From positions 31,420 to 95,419 of the forward strand of contig JBBRMM010000013.1 in the NCBI GenBank assembly GCA_038230835.1: a stretch of 64,000 nucleotides of DNA, in the 5' to 3' direction. The notes beneath the pieces are model-generated. The model had not been told where the DNA came from, made no database searches, and saw only the letters and a list, made by a program, of their open reading frames with translations. The position numbers were made by a program, and so were the translations under genes. Shown here one piece after another: positions 34,724-44,256 of this stretch. Within the stretch, counting starts at the first letter, position 1. Each line of letters opens with the position of its first letter. Source of the stretch: DASUHT01 sp038230835. Its GTDB lineage: Bacteria > Actinomycetota > Thermoleophilia > Gaiellales > JAICJC01.

Positions 34724-36160
34724 TCACACCTCGCGGACCGGGACCGTGAAATCGACCGTCGTGCCGTTCCCGGGGCTCGACGTCACCGTCACCTCTCCTC
34801 CGGCCAGCCGCACCCGCTCGGCCATGGCTCGTAGACCGAGGTGCAACCGAGCGACGTCCGGCTGACGCGGCGCGGCCACGTCGAAGCCGACGCCGTCGTC
34901 GGCGACCCGGCCCTCGAGCGCCCGGTCTCGGTGCTCGACGCTCACCTCCACCACCGTCGCTCGGCTGTGGCGGGCGGCGTTCACCACCGCTTCGCGCACG
35001 GTCCGGTAGCACAGTTCCTCGTCCGGCGCCGCGAAACGGGCCGTCGGCGCCCTCACCTGGACTCGGAACCCTGCGTCCTCCGCGATGTGCTCACACAGTG
35101 TCCGGATCGCGCCGGCGAGCCCCGCCTCCTCGAGCAGCGCCGGCCGAAGTTCGAACATCATCCGCCGCGTGCGCTCGACGGCACCGGCGATCGACTCACG
35201 AGCGCGGGCCATCTGCTCGCGAGCACTCCCGTCCGTGCGGGCCATGGCCTGATCGAGCACGACCAGGCTCGAGGCCAGCACCTGAATGGTGTCGTCGTGC
35301 AGCGCCTCGGCGATGCGCGCCCGCTCGGCCCGCTCCGCCTCGAGGATCTCGCCGATCAGTGCGAGCCGGTCGGCGGACGCCTCCGCAAGCGCAAGCTCGG
35401 ACGCTCGCCGGTCGGTGATGTCGTAGCCGATCGACGCCTCCATCCGCAGCTCCCCGTCGGGATCGCGGATGCCGACGCTCATCCAGGCGATCAGCCGCTC
35501 CGATCCGTCGTGGGTGCGCACACGGCCTTCGTACTGCTCGATGACCGAGCCGGCCAGGAACGCATCCCAGAAGCGATCGTCCTCCTCGAACGCGCCGTAC
35601 ACGTCCTCCCACACCAGTCCTTCGAGCTCGTCCGGCGACCTGCCGGCGAGGCTGGCCAGGCGGCGGTTGACGTACACGATCCGCGAGTCGCGATCGGTGA
35701 TCCCGCCCGGCAGCGGAAGATCGTGCAGCAGCAGGCGGAAGCGGCGCTCGGACTCGGCGAGCGCCAACTGCGCCTGCTCCCGGTCGGTGACGTCCCAGAA
35801 GGCGAGCACCCCGCCGGTGAACGCCCCCGTGGCGTCGAGGTGAGGATCCATGGCGATCTCGATGTCGATCCGCCGCCCGCTGCTGGTGATGGCATCGGTT
35901 ACGCGGCGTCCCGGTTGGCCTCGACTGATGGCCGCCCGTGAGGCGATTCGCTCGTCGTTGCCGATCGAGGACCTGAGGACGTCGAGCGCCCTGCGACCGA
36001 GCACCTCTTGACTCCCGAACCCGAACAACCGCTCCGCCTCTCGGTTCCATTCGGTGACGACGAACTCGGAGTCCAGCTGCGCAAGCGCGACCGGCAGCAC
36101 GTCGAATTCGATGTACCCCGCCGTTCCGGAAGCGCGGGGACGGGGACCGGTGGAGCCCAT
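34724..36160 (-). CDS. PAS-domain sensor histidine kinase (NarX/DegS-type HisKA_3)
   Basis: 478 residues without transmembrane helices. PAS 1 covers about 17-130 (FDVLPVALAQLDSEF, WDVTDREQAQL), PAS 2 about 138-260 (ITDRDSRIVYVNRRLASLAG). The dimerisation/phosphoacceptor region has RIAEALHDDTIQVLASSL with the His near residue 290. The HATPase domain has EAVVNAARHSRA (N box), VADDGVGFD (G1) and GLRAMAERVRLAGG (G2). It should phosphorylate a NarL-type response regulator; none is adjacent, but one lies at 59913-60563. The soluble PAS pair suggests a cytoplasmic ligand or redox cue. Confidence 0.92.
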   Translation of the reverse strand: MGSTGPRPRASGTAGYIEFDVLPVALAQLDSEFVVTEWNREAERLFGFGSQEVLGRRALDVLRSSIGNDERIASRAAISRGQPGRRVTDAITSSGRRIDIEIAMDPHLDATGAFTGGVLAFWDVTDREQAQLALAESERRFRLLLHDLPLPGGITDRDSRIVYVNRRLASLAGRSPDELEGLVWEDVYGAFEEDDRFWDAFLAGSVIEQYEGRVRTHDGSERLIAWMSVGIRDPDGELRMEASIGYDITDRRASELALAEASADRLALIGEILEAERAERARIAEALHDDTIQVLASSLVVLDQAMARTDGSAREQMARARESIAGAVERTRRMMFELRPALLEEAGLAGAIRTLCEHIAEDAGFRVQVRAPTARFAAPDEELCYRTVREAVVNAARHSRATVVEVSVEHRDRALEGRVADDGVGFDVAAPRQPDVARLHLGLRAMAERVRLAGGEVTVTSSPGNGTTVDFTVPVREV

Positions 36161-36256
36161 GGCGAGTGATCATAGACGGCGGTAGTGCCATCGCACGACT
36201 GGCTGTGGACGAACGAGGGCAGCGGCGGTCAGCACGTGTCACGGGGTGTGCCCGAA

Positions 36257-36289
36257 GCCAAATGGCATCCACTCGAACTGCCAATTGGC
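36257..36289. promoter_or_regulatory. Tandem GCCA-N2-TGGC operator-like palindromes
   Basis: GCCAAATGGC (36257-36266) and GCCAATTGGC (36280-36289) have the same symmetric core and start 23 bp apart, about two helical turns. The second sits inside the 14 bp perfect palindrome CTGCCAATTGGCAG (36278-36291). They lie in the 278 bp divergent gap between the histidine kinase and the cNMP/CBS protein, which otherwise holds no gene. Confidence 0.55.
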
Positions 36290-36438
36290 AGACCTGCGCC
36301 TCTCGTCGGCCGGCGTGCGCCGGCTTCGAGCGCCCGCCTGGTCGTGCTCGATGCTGACGCCCCGAGTCACCAGTCACCACCTACGATGTTGAGTGGTGGC
36401 CGTTGCACCACCCTCCACGTGTACGCGAAGATGCCCCG

Positions 36439-38277
36439 ATGCACGAAGTGGCCGAGTTCCTGCGCGGTATCGCGCCGTTCGACACGCTGGACGAGGCGGA
36501 GCTCGAGCAGGCCGCGGAAGCGTGTGAGATCGAGTTCTATGCCGGCGGCGACCCGGTCCTGATCCAGGCCGCCGAGCCTTCCCGGTATGCGTGGGTCGTC
36601 CGCCGAGGCGCGCTCGAGTTGATCGCCGACGGGCGCACGTTCGACCTCTTGGGCGAGGGAGAGATGGTCGGTCATACCTCGATGCTCTCCGGCGACCCGG
36701 TCGGCTTCACCGTCCGTGCACACGAGGACAGCCTGCTCTACCGTCTGCCCGAGGATGCGATCCGGCCGGTGCTGGCTCGCCCGGCGGCACTCCGCTACCT
36801 GGTCCGCTCGGTGGGAGGGCGGTACGAGGTGCGCGCCCGCGAGTCGGGCGCCAGCTCGGCCGATCCCGCGGGCCGCCCGGTGGGCGAACTGCTGCGCTCC
36901 GAGCCCGTCATCGTGGAGCCTGGAACCACCGTCCGCGACGCGGCGGGGTTGATGGTCGAGCGTGGATCGTCGTCCGTGCTCGTGCACACGGCTGAAGGGC
37001 TCGGCATCGTCACCGACCGCGACCTGCGCACACGGGTGGTGGCGGCGGGCGCCGGCCCGCAGACGACGATCGCCGAGGTCATGACCGCGCCCGCGCGCAC
37101 CGTCACCGCCGATCGCACCGGGGCGGACGTGCTGCTGGAGATGCTCGACCGTGGCGTCCGCCACTTCCCCGTACTCGACGCCCACCGCCGCGTGCTGGGC
37201 GTGATCTCCGACACCGACCTGATGGCGGTCGAGTCACGGACGCCGTTTCACCTGCGGACCGCGATCGGCCGGGCCATGGACGTGGAGGAGTTGGTCCGAG
37301 CGGCCGATCGGCTGCCCGCAACCGTCGTCACTCTGTACGACGCACGGGTTGCGGCACACACGCTGACCCGGGTGATCTCGACCGTCCACGACGCACTGAC
37401 CCGCCGCCTGATCGAACTGGCGGAGCAGGAGCTCGGTGCGCCCCCTGTCCGGTATGCGTGGCTCGCGCTGGGCAGCTTCGCCCGCCGTGAGGCATTTCCG
37501 AGCTCCGATCAGGACAGCGCTCTGGCCTGGGAGGGCGAGGGCGACGACGCGGCGATCGAGACCTGGATGGCCGCGCTGGCCCGGCGGGTCGTCGAAGGCC
37601 TCGCCCGGTGCGGCATCGAGCCGTGCGGGAAGGGCGCGCTGGCCTCCAAGCCGCTGTTCGCGCGATCGCTCGGCGGCTGGGAGCGGGCCGCCCGTTCATG
37701 GCTCGACGACCCTGCCCAGGAGAAGGCGGGGATCCTGGTCAGCGTACTGGTGGACGGTCGCCCGGTGTGGGCTGCCGACGTCGTCGGCCAGCGGCTGGCG
37801 ACCGTGTTCTCGAACGCCCAGCACCGGCCCCGCCTGTTGCGGCTGCTCGAGTCGACGGCGCTCGCGCACCGACCCCCGACAGGCTTCTTCCGCGACTTCG
37901 TGGTCGACCACGACGGCGAGCACCGCGGCCGGCTGGACATCAAGAACGGCGGGCTGCTCCCGATCGTCGACCTGGCCCGGGTGGCGGCGATGGCAGGCGG
38001 TGTCGCGGCCGCATCAACGCTGGCCAGGATCGACGCTGCGGAGACGGGGGGCATGATCGAGCGCCGTGACGCGGCGGTGCTGCGCGACGCGTTCGACCTG
38101 ATCACCGAGCTTCGCATGCGCCACCAGGTCGAGCAACTGCGATCCGGCAGAGCGCCCGACGATCACATCGACCCCGGCGATCTTGCGCCGCTCGTGCGCT
38201 CGCACCTGAAGGAGGCGTTCCGCGGCGTGGCTCGCGTTCAACGCGGTGTGGCCACGGCGATGAGCCTGCCTCGATGA
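36439..38277 (+). CDS. Cyclic-nucleotide-binding/CBS-domain protein with DUF294 nucleotidyltransferase-like domain
   Basis: 612 residues. A cNMP-binding domain (about 5-120, FDLLGEGEMVGHTSML) is followed by two CBS motifs (about 150-265; VIVEPGTTVRDAAGLMVERG and VITDRDLR-like, then MTAPARTVTADRT). A DUF294 nucleotidyltransferase-like domain (about 330-440) carries LGSFARREAFPSSDQDSAL, the G-S-x-R-x-E-x-D-x-D pattern, and DUF294_C makes up the end. Such proteins occur with a DnaQ-type exonuclease next door, as here, and are thought to be regulators. ATG 36439 is chosen at the domain start. Confidence 0.88.
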   Translation: MHEVAEFLRGIAPFDTLDEAELEQAAEACEIEFYAGGDPVLIQAAEPSRYAWVVRRGALELIADGRTFDLLGEGEMVGHTSMLSGDPVGFTVRAHEDSLLYRLPEDAIRPVLARPAALRYLVRSVGGRYEVRARESGASSADPAGRPVGELLRSEPVIVEPGTTVRDAAGLMVERGSSSVLVHTAEGLGIVTDRDLRTRVVAAGAGPQTTIAEVMTAPARTVTADRTGADVLLEMLDRGVRHFPVLDAHRRVLGVISDTDLMAVESRTPFHLRTAIGRAMDVEELVRAADRLPATVVTLYDARVAAHTLTRVISTVHDALTRRLIELAEQELGAPPVRYAWLALGSFARREAFPSSDQDSALAWEGEGDDAAIETWMAALARRVVEGLARCGIEPCGKGALASKPLFARSLGGWERAARSWLDDPAQEKAGILVSVLVDGRPVWAADVVGQRLATVFSNAQHRPRLLRLLESTALAHRPPTGFFRDFVVDHDGEHRGRLDIKNGGLLPIVDLARVAAMAGGVAAASTLARIDAAETGGMIERRDAAVLRDAFDLITELRMRHQVEQLRSGRAPDDHIDPGDLAPLVRSHLKEAFRGVARVQRGVATAMSLPR

Positions 38278-38906
38278 GCCGAGTGTCGTGGCGAGACGCG
38301 CGGCTGGTGGTGGTCGACGTCGAGACGACCGGGCTCGACCCCCGGGCCGACCAGGTGATCTCGTTCGGCGCCGTTCCGATCGTCGGCGGCCGGGCCTGTC
38401 CCGGTCAGGCCGTCTACGGGCTGGTGCGCCCCAACCGCGCCGTGCCGGTCGAGTCGATCCGGATCCACGGCATCCGCCCACACGACCTCCGCGACGCCCC
38501 GCAGCCTCCCGAGGCGTTCGCGGCCCTGGCCGACGCGATGCGGGGCAATCAACTGGTCGCACATGCCGCCTGGGTCGAGCGGTCGTTCCTGGCGGCGCCG
38601 CTCCGCGGCCTGGGCATCCGCTTGCCGCGGCGCCTGCTGGACACGGCACAGCTGTGGCGGCTGCTGTGCATCGAGCGCGACCGTGGCGACCCTGGCTTCT
38701 GCCAACTGGGCGAGATCGCTGCCGCACTTGGACTGCCGGCCCACCGGCCTCATCACGCGCTGGGCGACGCCCTGACCACGGCTCAGGTGTTCCTGGCGCT
38801 GGCGACGCATCTCGAGCGCCACGGGCGGACGACGGTCGCGACGCTGCGCTCCGCCGACCGGCTGGTACGGACATTCCGGATGTTCCATCCGCGCGGGTTG
38901 GGCTGA
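38274..38906 (+). CDS. DnaQ-like 3'-5' exonuclease (DEDDh)
   Basis: 210 residues. Exo I is VVVDVETTGLD with Asp and Glu, Exo II is near NQLVAHAAWVE, and Exo III is HRPHHALGDALTT with the His-x4-Asp of the DEDDh class. ATG 38274 overlaps the DUF294 protein stop (ATGA), so the pair is co-translated. Such stand-alone exonucleases degrade single-stranded DNA or RNA; the stable pairing with a DUF294 protein is a known association whose purpose is unclear to me. Confidence 0.92.
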   Translation: MSRVSWRDARLVVVDVETTGLDPRADQVISFGAVPIVGGRACPGQAVYGLVRPNRAVPVESIRIHGIRPHDLRDAPQPPEAFAALADAMRGNQLVAHAAWVERSFLAAPLRGLGIRLPRRLLDTAQLWRLLCIERDRGDPGFCQLGEIAAALGLPAHRPHHALGDALTTAQVFLALATHLERHGRTTVATLRSADRLVRTFRMFHPRGLG

Positions 38907-38939
38907 AGTTCGCCGCCCGTCGCCAAATCGGGCACAAGA

Positions 38940-40589
38940 TCAGCAGGCAGCCGTGGGCGCCGTGATGTGGGTGTGCGCCGAGACGTCGCCGGCCGCGTCG
39001 ACGGCGGCCACTCCCAGCACGTGGGAGGTGCCGCAGGTGAGGTTGGCGAAGGTGAAGGTGGCCCCGGAGGTGTGACCGGCGAGCACGCCGTCGAGGAAGA
39101 CGTCGTAGCCCACAGCGGTGCCTCCGGACGGTGTCCAGTCGAGCGTCAGGGAGGTCTGCGTCGCGCCCGACGCCGCTAGGCCGGTAGGCGTCACCGGGCA
39201 GGCCGGCGTGCTCACCGTCACCGCGCGCTTCGGTGACCGGTTGGAGACCATGTCCAGGGCCCGTACCGACACGGTGTACTCGGTGCCGCAGCGCAGTCCG
39301 GTGACCGACGCCGAGCGGCCCGTGCCCTGATAGAGCTTCGATTCGTCCAGCCACAACTGGTAGCCGCCGACGCGGATGTTGTCGGTGCTCTGCGTCCATG
39401 ACACCGCCAGCGACGTCGCCGACGGGGTGACCGACGTCACCGGAGCGGTCGGCGGCACAGGATCGCCGGCCTCGACGAGACGTATGGCGTCCGCCGCGAT
39501 GTTGCCCGCGCCGGGTGAGACCGACGAGACGATCAACCGCCACGAGTCGCCTGCGGCGAGCGGGAAGCTGCCCAGCCAGTTCCAGCCCCGGGTGCAGTTG
39601 CGGCTCTCGTCCACCCGCACCGCTCGGTATCCCGACACGGTGGCGATACCGACGGTCACCGAGCGGTTGTAGAGCGAGTTGCACGGCCAGCGCATGAACA
39701 CGTCATAGCTGTCACTGGCGGGCACGCGCAGCTTGTACGAGACCGGGCTCGCGTCCCGACGCGGCGCGGTGTACAGGTAGTCGGCGCCGAAATGGTCGGG
39801 ACGGGCGGCGCTGGCCGCCCAGACGGCCGAGCTGTAACGCACCCGGCCCGGCGTCGCGTTGTCCACCACCTGCTGGTAGGTGTCGAACGCCCCAGCCCGC
39901 AGGTAGGCCATGTAGAGCGGCCAGTTCCAGGTGCTGCCGGGGTCGGTATGGTGATCGATCCCGCCCCACTCGCCGGGATGGTTGGGGTCGGGCACCTCGT
40001 TGTGACCGATCACGTGCCGACGGTCGGGGATGATCAGGTACTTGTCGGCCAGGTAGGCGGCGAGTCGCGCCGAACCGCGGTACTGCGCGTCGGGGAATAT
40101 GGTGTGGTTCGTCCAGCCGGCGTGCTCGATCCCGATCGAGGTCTCGTTGTAGGCCCAGTTGCCGGCGTGCCAGGCGATGTCGTGCTCGGGCACCATCTGG
40201 GCAACCTCGCCGTTCGAACCGACCACGTAGTGCGCGGACGCTTGGACGGCGGGATTGCGGAACCACTGGTAGGTGGAGGCGAACCCCCCTTCGGCGACGT
40301 GGATGACGATGCGCTGGACCGGGAGGTCGGCCGGCCGATCGGCCACCGTGTAGTTGGCCGGACTCGCAGGCTCCCAGAGCGCCCCCGGATAGCCGGGCGC
40401 CGGCGTCGACGTCCACGGCAGCAGGAGCCGGAACATCGGTGGGACGGCGGCGGTGCGGCGCGGTGGCGTGGTCAGACCTGAACCGTTGCGCTCGGGATGA
40501 CCGAGTGCCGAGGCGGGAGCCGCGCCCAGCGTGAGCCAGGCGGCGACCACCAGCAACGCGACCCATGCCCGGCGAGCGACCACGATCAC
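38940..40589 (-). CDS. Exported N-acetylmuramoyl-L-alanine amidase with golvesin-like and two fibronectin III domains
   Basis: About 549 residues from GTG 40587-40589, which begins a signal peptide (ARRAWVALLVVAAWLTLGA). The amidase_2 domain has zinc and catalytic-type residues in RIVIHVAEGGFAS, HDIAWHAGNW, SIGIEHAGW, HVIGHNEVPDPNHPGEW and HHTDPGSTWNW. Next comes a golvesin/xanthan-lyase-type domain (YDVFMRWPCNSLYNRSV). Then two FnIII repeats (TSLAVSWTQSTDNIRVGGY and TSLTLDWTPSGGTAVGYD). It cleaves the lactyl-amide bond of peptidoglycan outside the cell. A longer start at 40682 is rejected because it overlaps the divergent gene's ATG. Confidence 0.88.
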   Translation of the reverse strand: MIVVARRAWVALLVVAAWLTLGAAPASALGHPERNGSGLTTPPRRTAAVPPMFRLLLPWTSTPAPGYPGALWEPASPANYTVADRPADLPVQRIVIHVAEGGFASTYQWFRNPAVQASAHYVVGSNGEVAQMVPEHDIAWHAGNWAYNETSIGIEHAGWTNHTIFPDAQYRGSARLAAYLADKYLIIPDRRHVIGHNEVPDPNHPGEWGGIDHHTDPGSTWNWPLYMAYLRAGAFDTYQQVVDNATPGRVRYSSAVWAASAARPDHFGADYLYTAPRRDASPVSYKLRVPASDSYDVFMRWPCNSLYNRSVTVGIATVSGYRAVRVDESRNCTRGWNWLGSFPLAAGDSWRLIVSSVSPGAGNIAADAIRLVEAGDPVPPTAPVTSVTPSATSLAVSWTQSTDNIRVGGYQLWLDESKLYQGTGRSASVTGLRCGTEYTVSVRALDMVSNRSPKRAVTVSTPACPVTPTGLAASGATQTSLTLDWTPSGGTAVGYDVFLDGVLAGHTSGATFTFANLTCGTSHVLGVAAVDAAGDVSAHTHITAPTAAC

Positions 40590-40680
40590 ACAATCGACCA
40601 CCGGCCGGCCAAGCTCAAGCCCGCGCACAAACTCTTTACGGTATTGTCGATCCTCGCGCAACGTTCGGAAGGAGAGACCC

Positions 40681-40965
40681 ATGGCTTTCGTGGTGCTGCA
40701 CTTCGAGACGGACGACTACGACGCTTGGAAGAGCATGTTCGATTCCGACCCCGCCGGCCGGCGGCAGGCCGGTAAGGGGCACATCATCTCGCGCAACGCC
40801 GATGACCCGAGCGAGGTCTTCGTGCGCGTCGAGTTCGCCTCGGTCGGCGACGCTAGGGCGTTCCGCGAGCGCCTGCTCGGGTCGGGAGCGCTCGACAACC
40901 CCGGCATGCGGGTGAAGACGGGACCGACGGTCATCGAGGCCGCCGAGAACGTCACCTACGGATGA
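40681..40965 (+). CDS. Small ABM-fold-like (antibiotic biosynthesis monooxygenase-type) protein
   Basis: 94 residues. ATG 40681 has an excellent Shine-Dalgarno sequence (GGAAGGAGAG). The sequence FVVLHFETDDYDAWKSMFDSD and later VRVEFASVGDARAFRERLL fits a ferredoxin-like alpha/beta dimer of the ABM/DUF1330 type. No catalytic residue is identifiable. Such proteins are small oxygenases, heme-degrading enzymes or structural dimers. The role is unknown. Confidence 0.7.
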   Translation: MAFVVLHFETDDYDAWKSMFDSDPAGRRQAGKGHIISRNADDPSEVFVRVEFASVGDARAFRERLLGSGALDNPGMRVKTGPTVIEAAENVTYG

Positions 40966-40989
40966 GGTGAGCCACAGATAGGAGAACCG

Positions 40990-41247
40990 TCAGCGGGCCA
41001 GCTCGGGCACGAACCGGGTGACCTCGATGATCTCGTCCGCGGGGACGTCCGCCCGGCGGGCGGCCACCATGATCTCCTCGGGCGAAGGCGCCTCGTACAG
41101 GCAGTACGAGCGCCGGCGGTCGGCGCTCAGGAACGAGAACAGCCAGCGCACCCCCTCGTCGGCGTTGATGTCCTCAATCAGACGCACGTCGTCGCCCGTC
41201 AGCTCGAGCTGCTCGGCGAAGCTCCGTTCGATCAGAAAGAGCGGCAT
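40990..41247 (-). CDS. DUF4242 (SCO4226-type, possible nickel-binding) protein
   Basis: 85 residues matching the DUF4242 pattern: PLFLIERSFAEQLELT, VRWLFSFLSADRRRSYCLYE, APSPEEIMVAARRADVPAD. Related Streptomyces proteins form ferredoxin-like dimers and have been reported to bind nickel. The Cys-Leu-Tyr-Glu stretch is conserved in the family. TAAGAT sits 6 nt before the ATG and overlaps the stop codon of the upstream LAL regulator, so transcription is probably leaderless and independent. Confidence 0.82.
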   Translation of the reverse strand: MPLFLIERSFAEQLELTGDDVRLIEDINADEGVRWLFSFLSADRRRSYCLYEAPSPEEIMVAARRADVPADEIIEVTRFVPELAR

Positions 41248-41253
41248 GTGACG

Positions 41254-41259
41254 ATCTTA
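41254..41259 (-). promoter_or_regulatory. -10 element for DUF4242 gene, inside the LAL stop
   Basis: TAAGAT on the reverse strand is 6 nt from ATG 41245-41247. Its TAA is the stop codon of the LuxR-family gene. The identical TAAGAT-N6-ATG arrangement occurs at 53168. Confidence 0.45.
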
Positions 41260-44256
41260 GCCGCTTCGGCCGGCCCCCGTCAGCCCACGGCTGTAAGCGT
41301 ACGCGGCCGCCTCCGTACGGTTGACGCAGCCCGTCTTGCGCAGGATGCTGCGGATGTGGTTGGCGGCGGTGTGTTCGCTGATCACCAGCGTCCCGCCGAT
41401 CTCACGGTTCGAGAGCCCCTGGGCGACCAGGCGCAGGATCTGGAGCTCGCGTGGGGAGAGGCCGTCCGGCGCGGCCGGGGGCGAGAGCACAGGGTCAGGA
41501 GCAAGCGCGAGCACGCGGGCTTTCAGCGCCGGCATTCCGATCCGGTCCGCCAGCGAGCCCGCCTCCAGTAGGAGCTCGCCTCCCTGCAACCGCCCGCCGG
41601 CGCCGCCACCCAGCAGCAGGCGACCATACTCGTAGGCGGTGTGCGCGACGAACGTGTCGGCTCCCATCCCCCGGTTCACCTGAAGGGCCAGCTCGAAGTG
41701 GCCCCGGGCCAGATCGTCCTCGCCCATGGTCGCCGCCACCATGCCCAGATACCGGTCGAGGGCGCCGTAGCAGGCGACACCGTGACCGACGGTCACGATC
41801 GATCCCGAGTGCGGCGCGAGCCTCGCATACAGCTCGGCCGCGAACTCCGCGTCGCCGACCACCGCGCACGCATCGGCGAGGTAGGAGAGAGCGGCGATCC
41901 AGAGCGCCGGTCGCAGCTTGTCGAGCCCGCGCTTGCGCACCGCCTGCAGCTCCGCGCGCGTCTCCTCGTGCATGCCAAGCTCGGCCAGCACCGCCGCCAG
42001 CGCGGGCCGCCACGCGCCCTCGCGCCGATCTCCGGACGCGAGGATCCGCACCACCGGAGCCAGCTCGGCCAGCCGGCCCTGCTCGCGGCGGATGCCGAAC
42101 ATCTGGATCCCGTACGAGCCGGAGGTGTCGCGCCCGCTGAGCAGCCGCCCCCACTCGAACGACCGCTCCGCCGCAGCATCCGCCTCGGCCAGGCGGCCGG
42201 CGCAGAGGGCGATCGTGGCCCGGTAGTGCTCGGCCACGTGAATCATGAACGGTTGGCCCATCCGACTGGCCATCTCGTGCACGACCAGCAGTTCCCGGTG
42301 CGCGGCGTCCAGGTCGCCCAGTGCGATCAGCGCCGGGACCCGCCACTCCATCGCCTCCGCCTGCACCTCAATGTCGCCCATCTGTTCGGCGAGGTCACGG
42401 GCCTCAGTCAGCATCTCCAGTACCTCGTCCAGACCGGTCGTACCGCTCGCCCAGTAGCTGCGCATCAGCACCACGGCGAGCGCGGGCCGGTCCTCGAGCC
42501 GGCGGGCGGTCTCGATTGCCAGCCGCAGCAGCCGGCCGCTGCGCTCGTGCTCGCCCAGGAACGCACATGCGCGGGCCATGCCGCTGAGCACCATCACCCG
42601 CAGTGACGAGTCCGCTGGATCGAGCGCGCCTGCCGCCTCCTCGAGTATCCCCAGCGCGCCCTGGTCGATGGCTCCCATCCGCCGGCAGGTGTTCTCGAAC
42701 CCGATCGCGGCCCGGGCCAGCAGCTCGCCGTCGCTGAGCTCGCGGGCGATCTCAGCCGCCTCGCGGTAGGCCTGCAACGCCCCTGTGGACTGACCGGCTC
42801 GGAAGCAGGCGCTGCCCAGGTCGAGCCGGATCTCGGCGTCCTCACGTCGATCGGGAACACCCAGTCGCAGCGCCGCCCGCAGCGGCGCCACCGCCTCGTC
42901 GAAGGCCAGCGCGGCCGTGGCGACCTCAGCGGCTCGCCGATTGTGATCGACAGCCCGCCGCGTCCCGCCCAGCGGCGCAGCGTTCGTGAAGTGATGGGCC
43001 AGGTCGGCTTGGACCCTGGGCGAACGTGCCGCCGCCGACTCCAACGCCTCGCCCACACGCAGGTGCAGCTCGGCGGCACGCAACGACGGCATCCGGTCGT
43101 ACAGCGCTCGCCGCACCAGCTCGTGGCTGAAGGAGTACCGAAGGGGGCGTTCGGGGACGGCGGCGATCGTCCCACTGCGAAGAGCCTCGTCCACCGCGCC
43201 GAGCAGCGACGCTTCGTCGAAGCCGGCCGCCGCACGCAGCAGGGCGAGGTCGAACTCGGGCCCCACGACCGCCGCCAGTTCGAGCACCTTCGAGGTCGTT
43301 TCCCCGAGCCTGGCGAGCCGCTGGCTGACCACCTCGCGCACCGCCTCGGGGCTGCCCAGCTCGACCGGCGACCGGTGAAGACGGGCCCAGCCGTCCTCGA
43401 CGGTCAGCGCCCCGGTCTCGATCAGGGCGCGACACACCTCGACCACGAGGAACGGGTTGCCGCGAGTCAGGCCATGGATCGCCGTTGCCACAGACGCCCG
43501 CTCACCGCCCAGCGCACCGCCCGCCGCCCGCTCCACCAGTTCGCCGATCTCGTCGATCTCGAGGCCGGCCAACCGGATCGGCACGACCCCCTCGGAGCGT
43601 CGCAGATCGACCAGCGCGGCTGACAGCTCCTGGGGCAGATCGGGCTCGCTGTCGCGGAAGGTGGCGATCACCAGCAGGCGCCCCGCAGCCGCAGCGCGGG
43701 ACACATGGCGCAGCAGAAGCAGGGTGGGAGAGTCCGCCCAGTGCACGTCGTCGAGCACGAGCACCAGAGGACTGCGCCGGCTGGCGTTCACCGCCAGATC
43801 GGCGACCGCCTGGTGCAACCGGTGCCGCTCGCTGTCGGGGTCACCACCCGCGACAGGTACCGGCAACGGCCCCACCCGATCAGGCAGATCGGCGATCAGC
43901 CGCGTCAGCTCGCCGCCGCCCGAGCCGAGATCCTCGCGCAACCCGGCGACCGGGAGCGAGCGTACGAGGTGTTCGAGCGCCTCCACGACCGGCTGGTAGG
44001 GAATCCGGAGCACCGCATCGCACCCGCCGTGCAGGACGAGCGCGCCGTCCGCGGCCGCGTCGTGGGCGAACTCACGCACCAGACGGCTCTTCCCGGACCC
44101 CGCCTCGCCCGCAACCAGGGCGATCCGCCTCCCCTCGCCGGCCGCCCGCGGCAGCAGCGAGCGCAGCACGGCGAGCTCGCGCGGACGGCCGACGAACGGG
44201 AAGGAGGGAACGAGTCGCAGCGAACCTGGCAGTGTGGTGAAGTCGGCCGTCGGCAT
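41257..44256 (-). CDS. LAL-type (large ATP-binding) LuxR-family transcriptional regulator
   Basis: 999 residues. An AAA/STAND ATPase is at the N-terminus: FVGRPRELAVLRSLL, Walker A GEAGSGKS (50-57), Walker B LVLVLDDVHWAD. The middle is TPR-like helical repeats (about 350-850). A C-terminal LuxR HTH has LSPRELQILRLVAQGLSNREI and SEHTAANHIRSILRKTG. LAL regulators are ATP-dependent activators, often of catabolic or secondary-metabolite genes. An 18 bp perfect palindrome overlaps its start codon. The divergent flavin oxidase and cupin genes are likely targets (inference). Confidence 0.93.
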   Translation of the reverse strand: MPTADFTTLPGSLRLVPSFPFVGRPRELAVLRSLLPRAAGEGRRIALVAGEAGSGKSRLVREFAHDAAADGALVLHGGCDAVLRIPYQPVVEALEHLVRSLPVAGLREDLGSGGGELTRLIADLPDRVGPLPVPVAGGDPDSERHRLHQAVADLAVNASRRSPLVLVLDDVHWADSPTLLLLRHVSRAAAAGRLLVIATFRDSEPDLPQELSAALVDLRRSEGVVPIRLAGLEIDEIGELVERAAGGALGGERASVATAIHGLTRGNPFLVVEVCRALIETGALTVEDGWARLHRSPVELGSPEAVREVVSQRLARLGETTSKVLELAAVVGPEFDLALLRAAAGFDEASLLGAVDEALRSGTIAAVPERPLRYSFSHELVRRALYDRMPSLRAAELHLRVGEALESAAARSPRVQADLAHHFTNAAPLGGTRRAVDHNRRAAEVATAALAFDEAVAPLRAALRLGVPDRREDAEIRLDLGSACFRAGQSTGALQAYREAAEIARELSDGELLARAAIGFENTCRRMGAIDQGALGILEEAAGALDPADSSLRVMVLSGMARACAFLGEHERSGRLLRLAIETARRLEDRPALAVVLMRSYWASGTTGLDEVLEMLTEARDLAEQMGDIEVQAEAMEWRVPALIALGDLDAAHRELLVVHEMASRMGQPFMIHVAEHYRATIALCAGRLAEADAAAERSFEWGRLLSGRDTSGSYGIQMFGIRREQGRLAELAPVVRILASGDRREGAWRPALAAVLAELGMHEETRAELQAVRKRGLDKLRPALWIAALSYLADACAVVGDAEFAAELYARLAPHSGSIVTVGHGVACYGALDRYLGMVAATMGEDDLARGHFELALQVNRGMGADTFVAHTAYEYGRLLLGGGAGGRLQGGELLLEAGSLADRIGMPALKARVLALAPDPVLSPPAAPDGLSPRELQILRLVAQGLSNREIGGTLVISEHTAANHIRSILRKTGCVNRTEAAAYAYSRGLTGAGRSG

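Noticed and set aside
40590..40682. Longer N-terminus for the exported amidase, starting at 40682
   Set aside because: The extra 31 residues would overlap the ATG and the strong Shine-Dalgarno sequence of the divergent gene at 40681, and would put a non-signal leader before the signal peptide.
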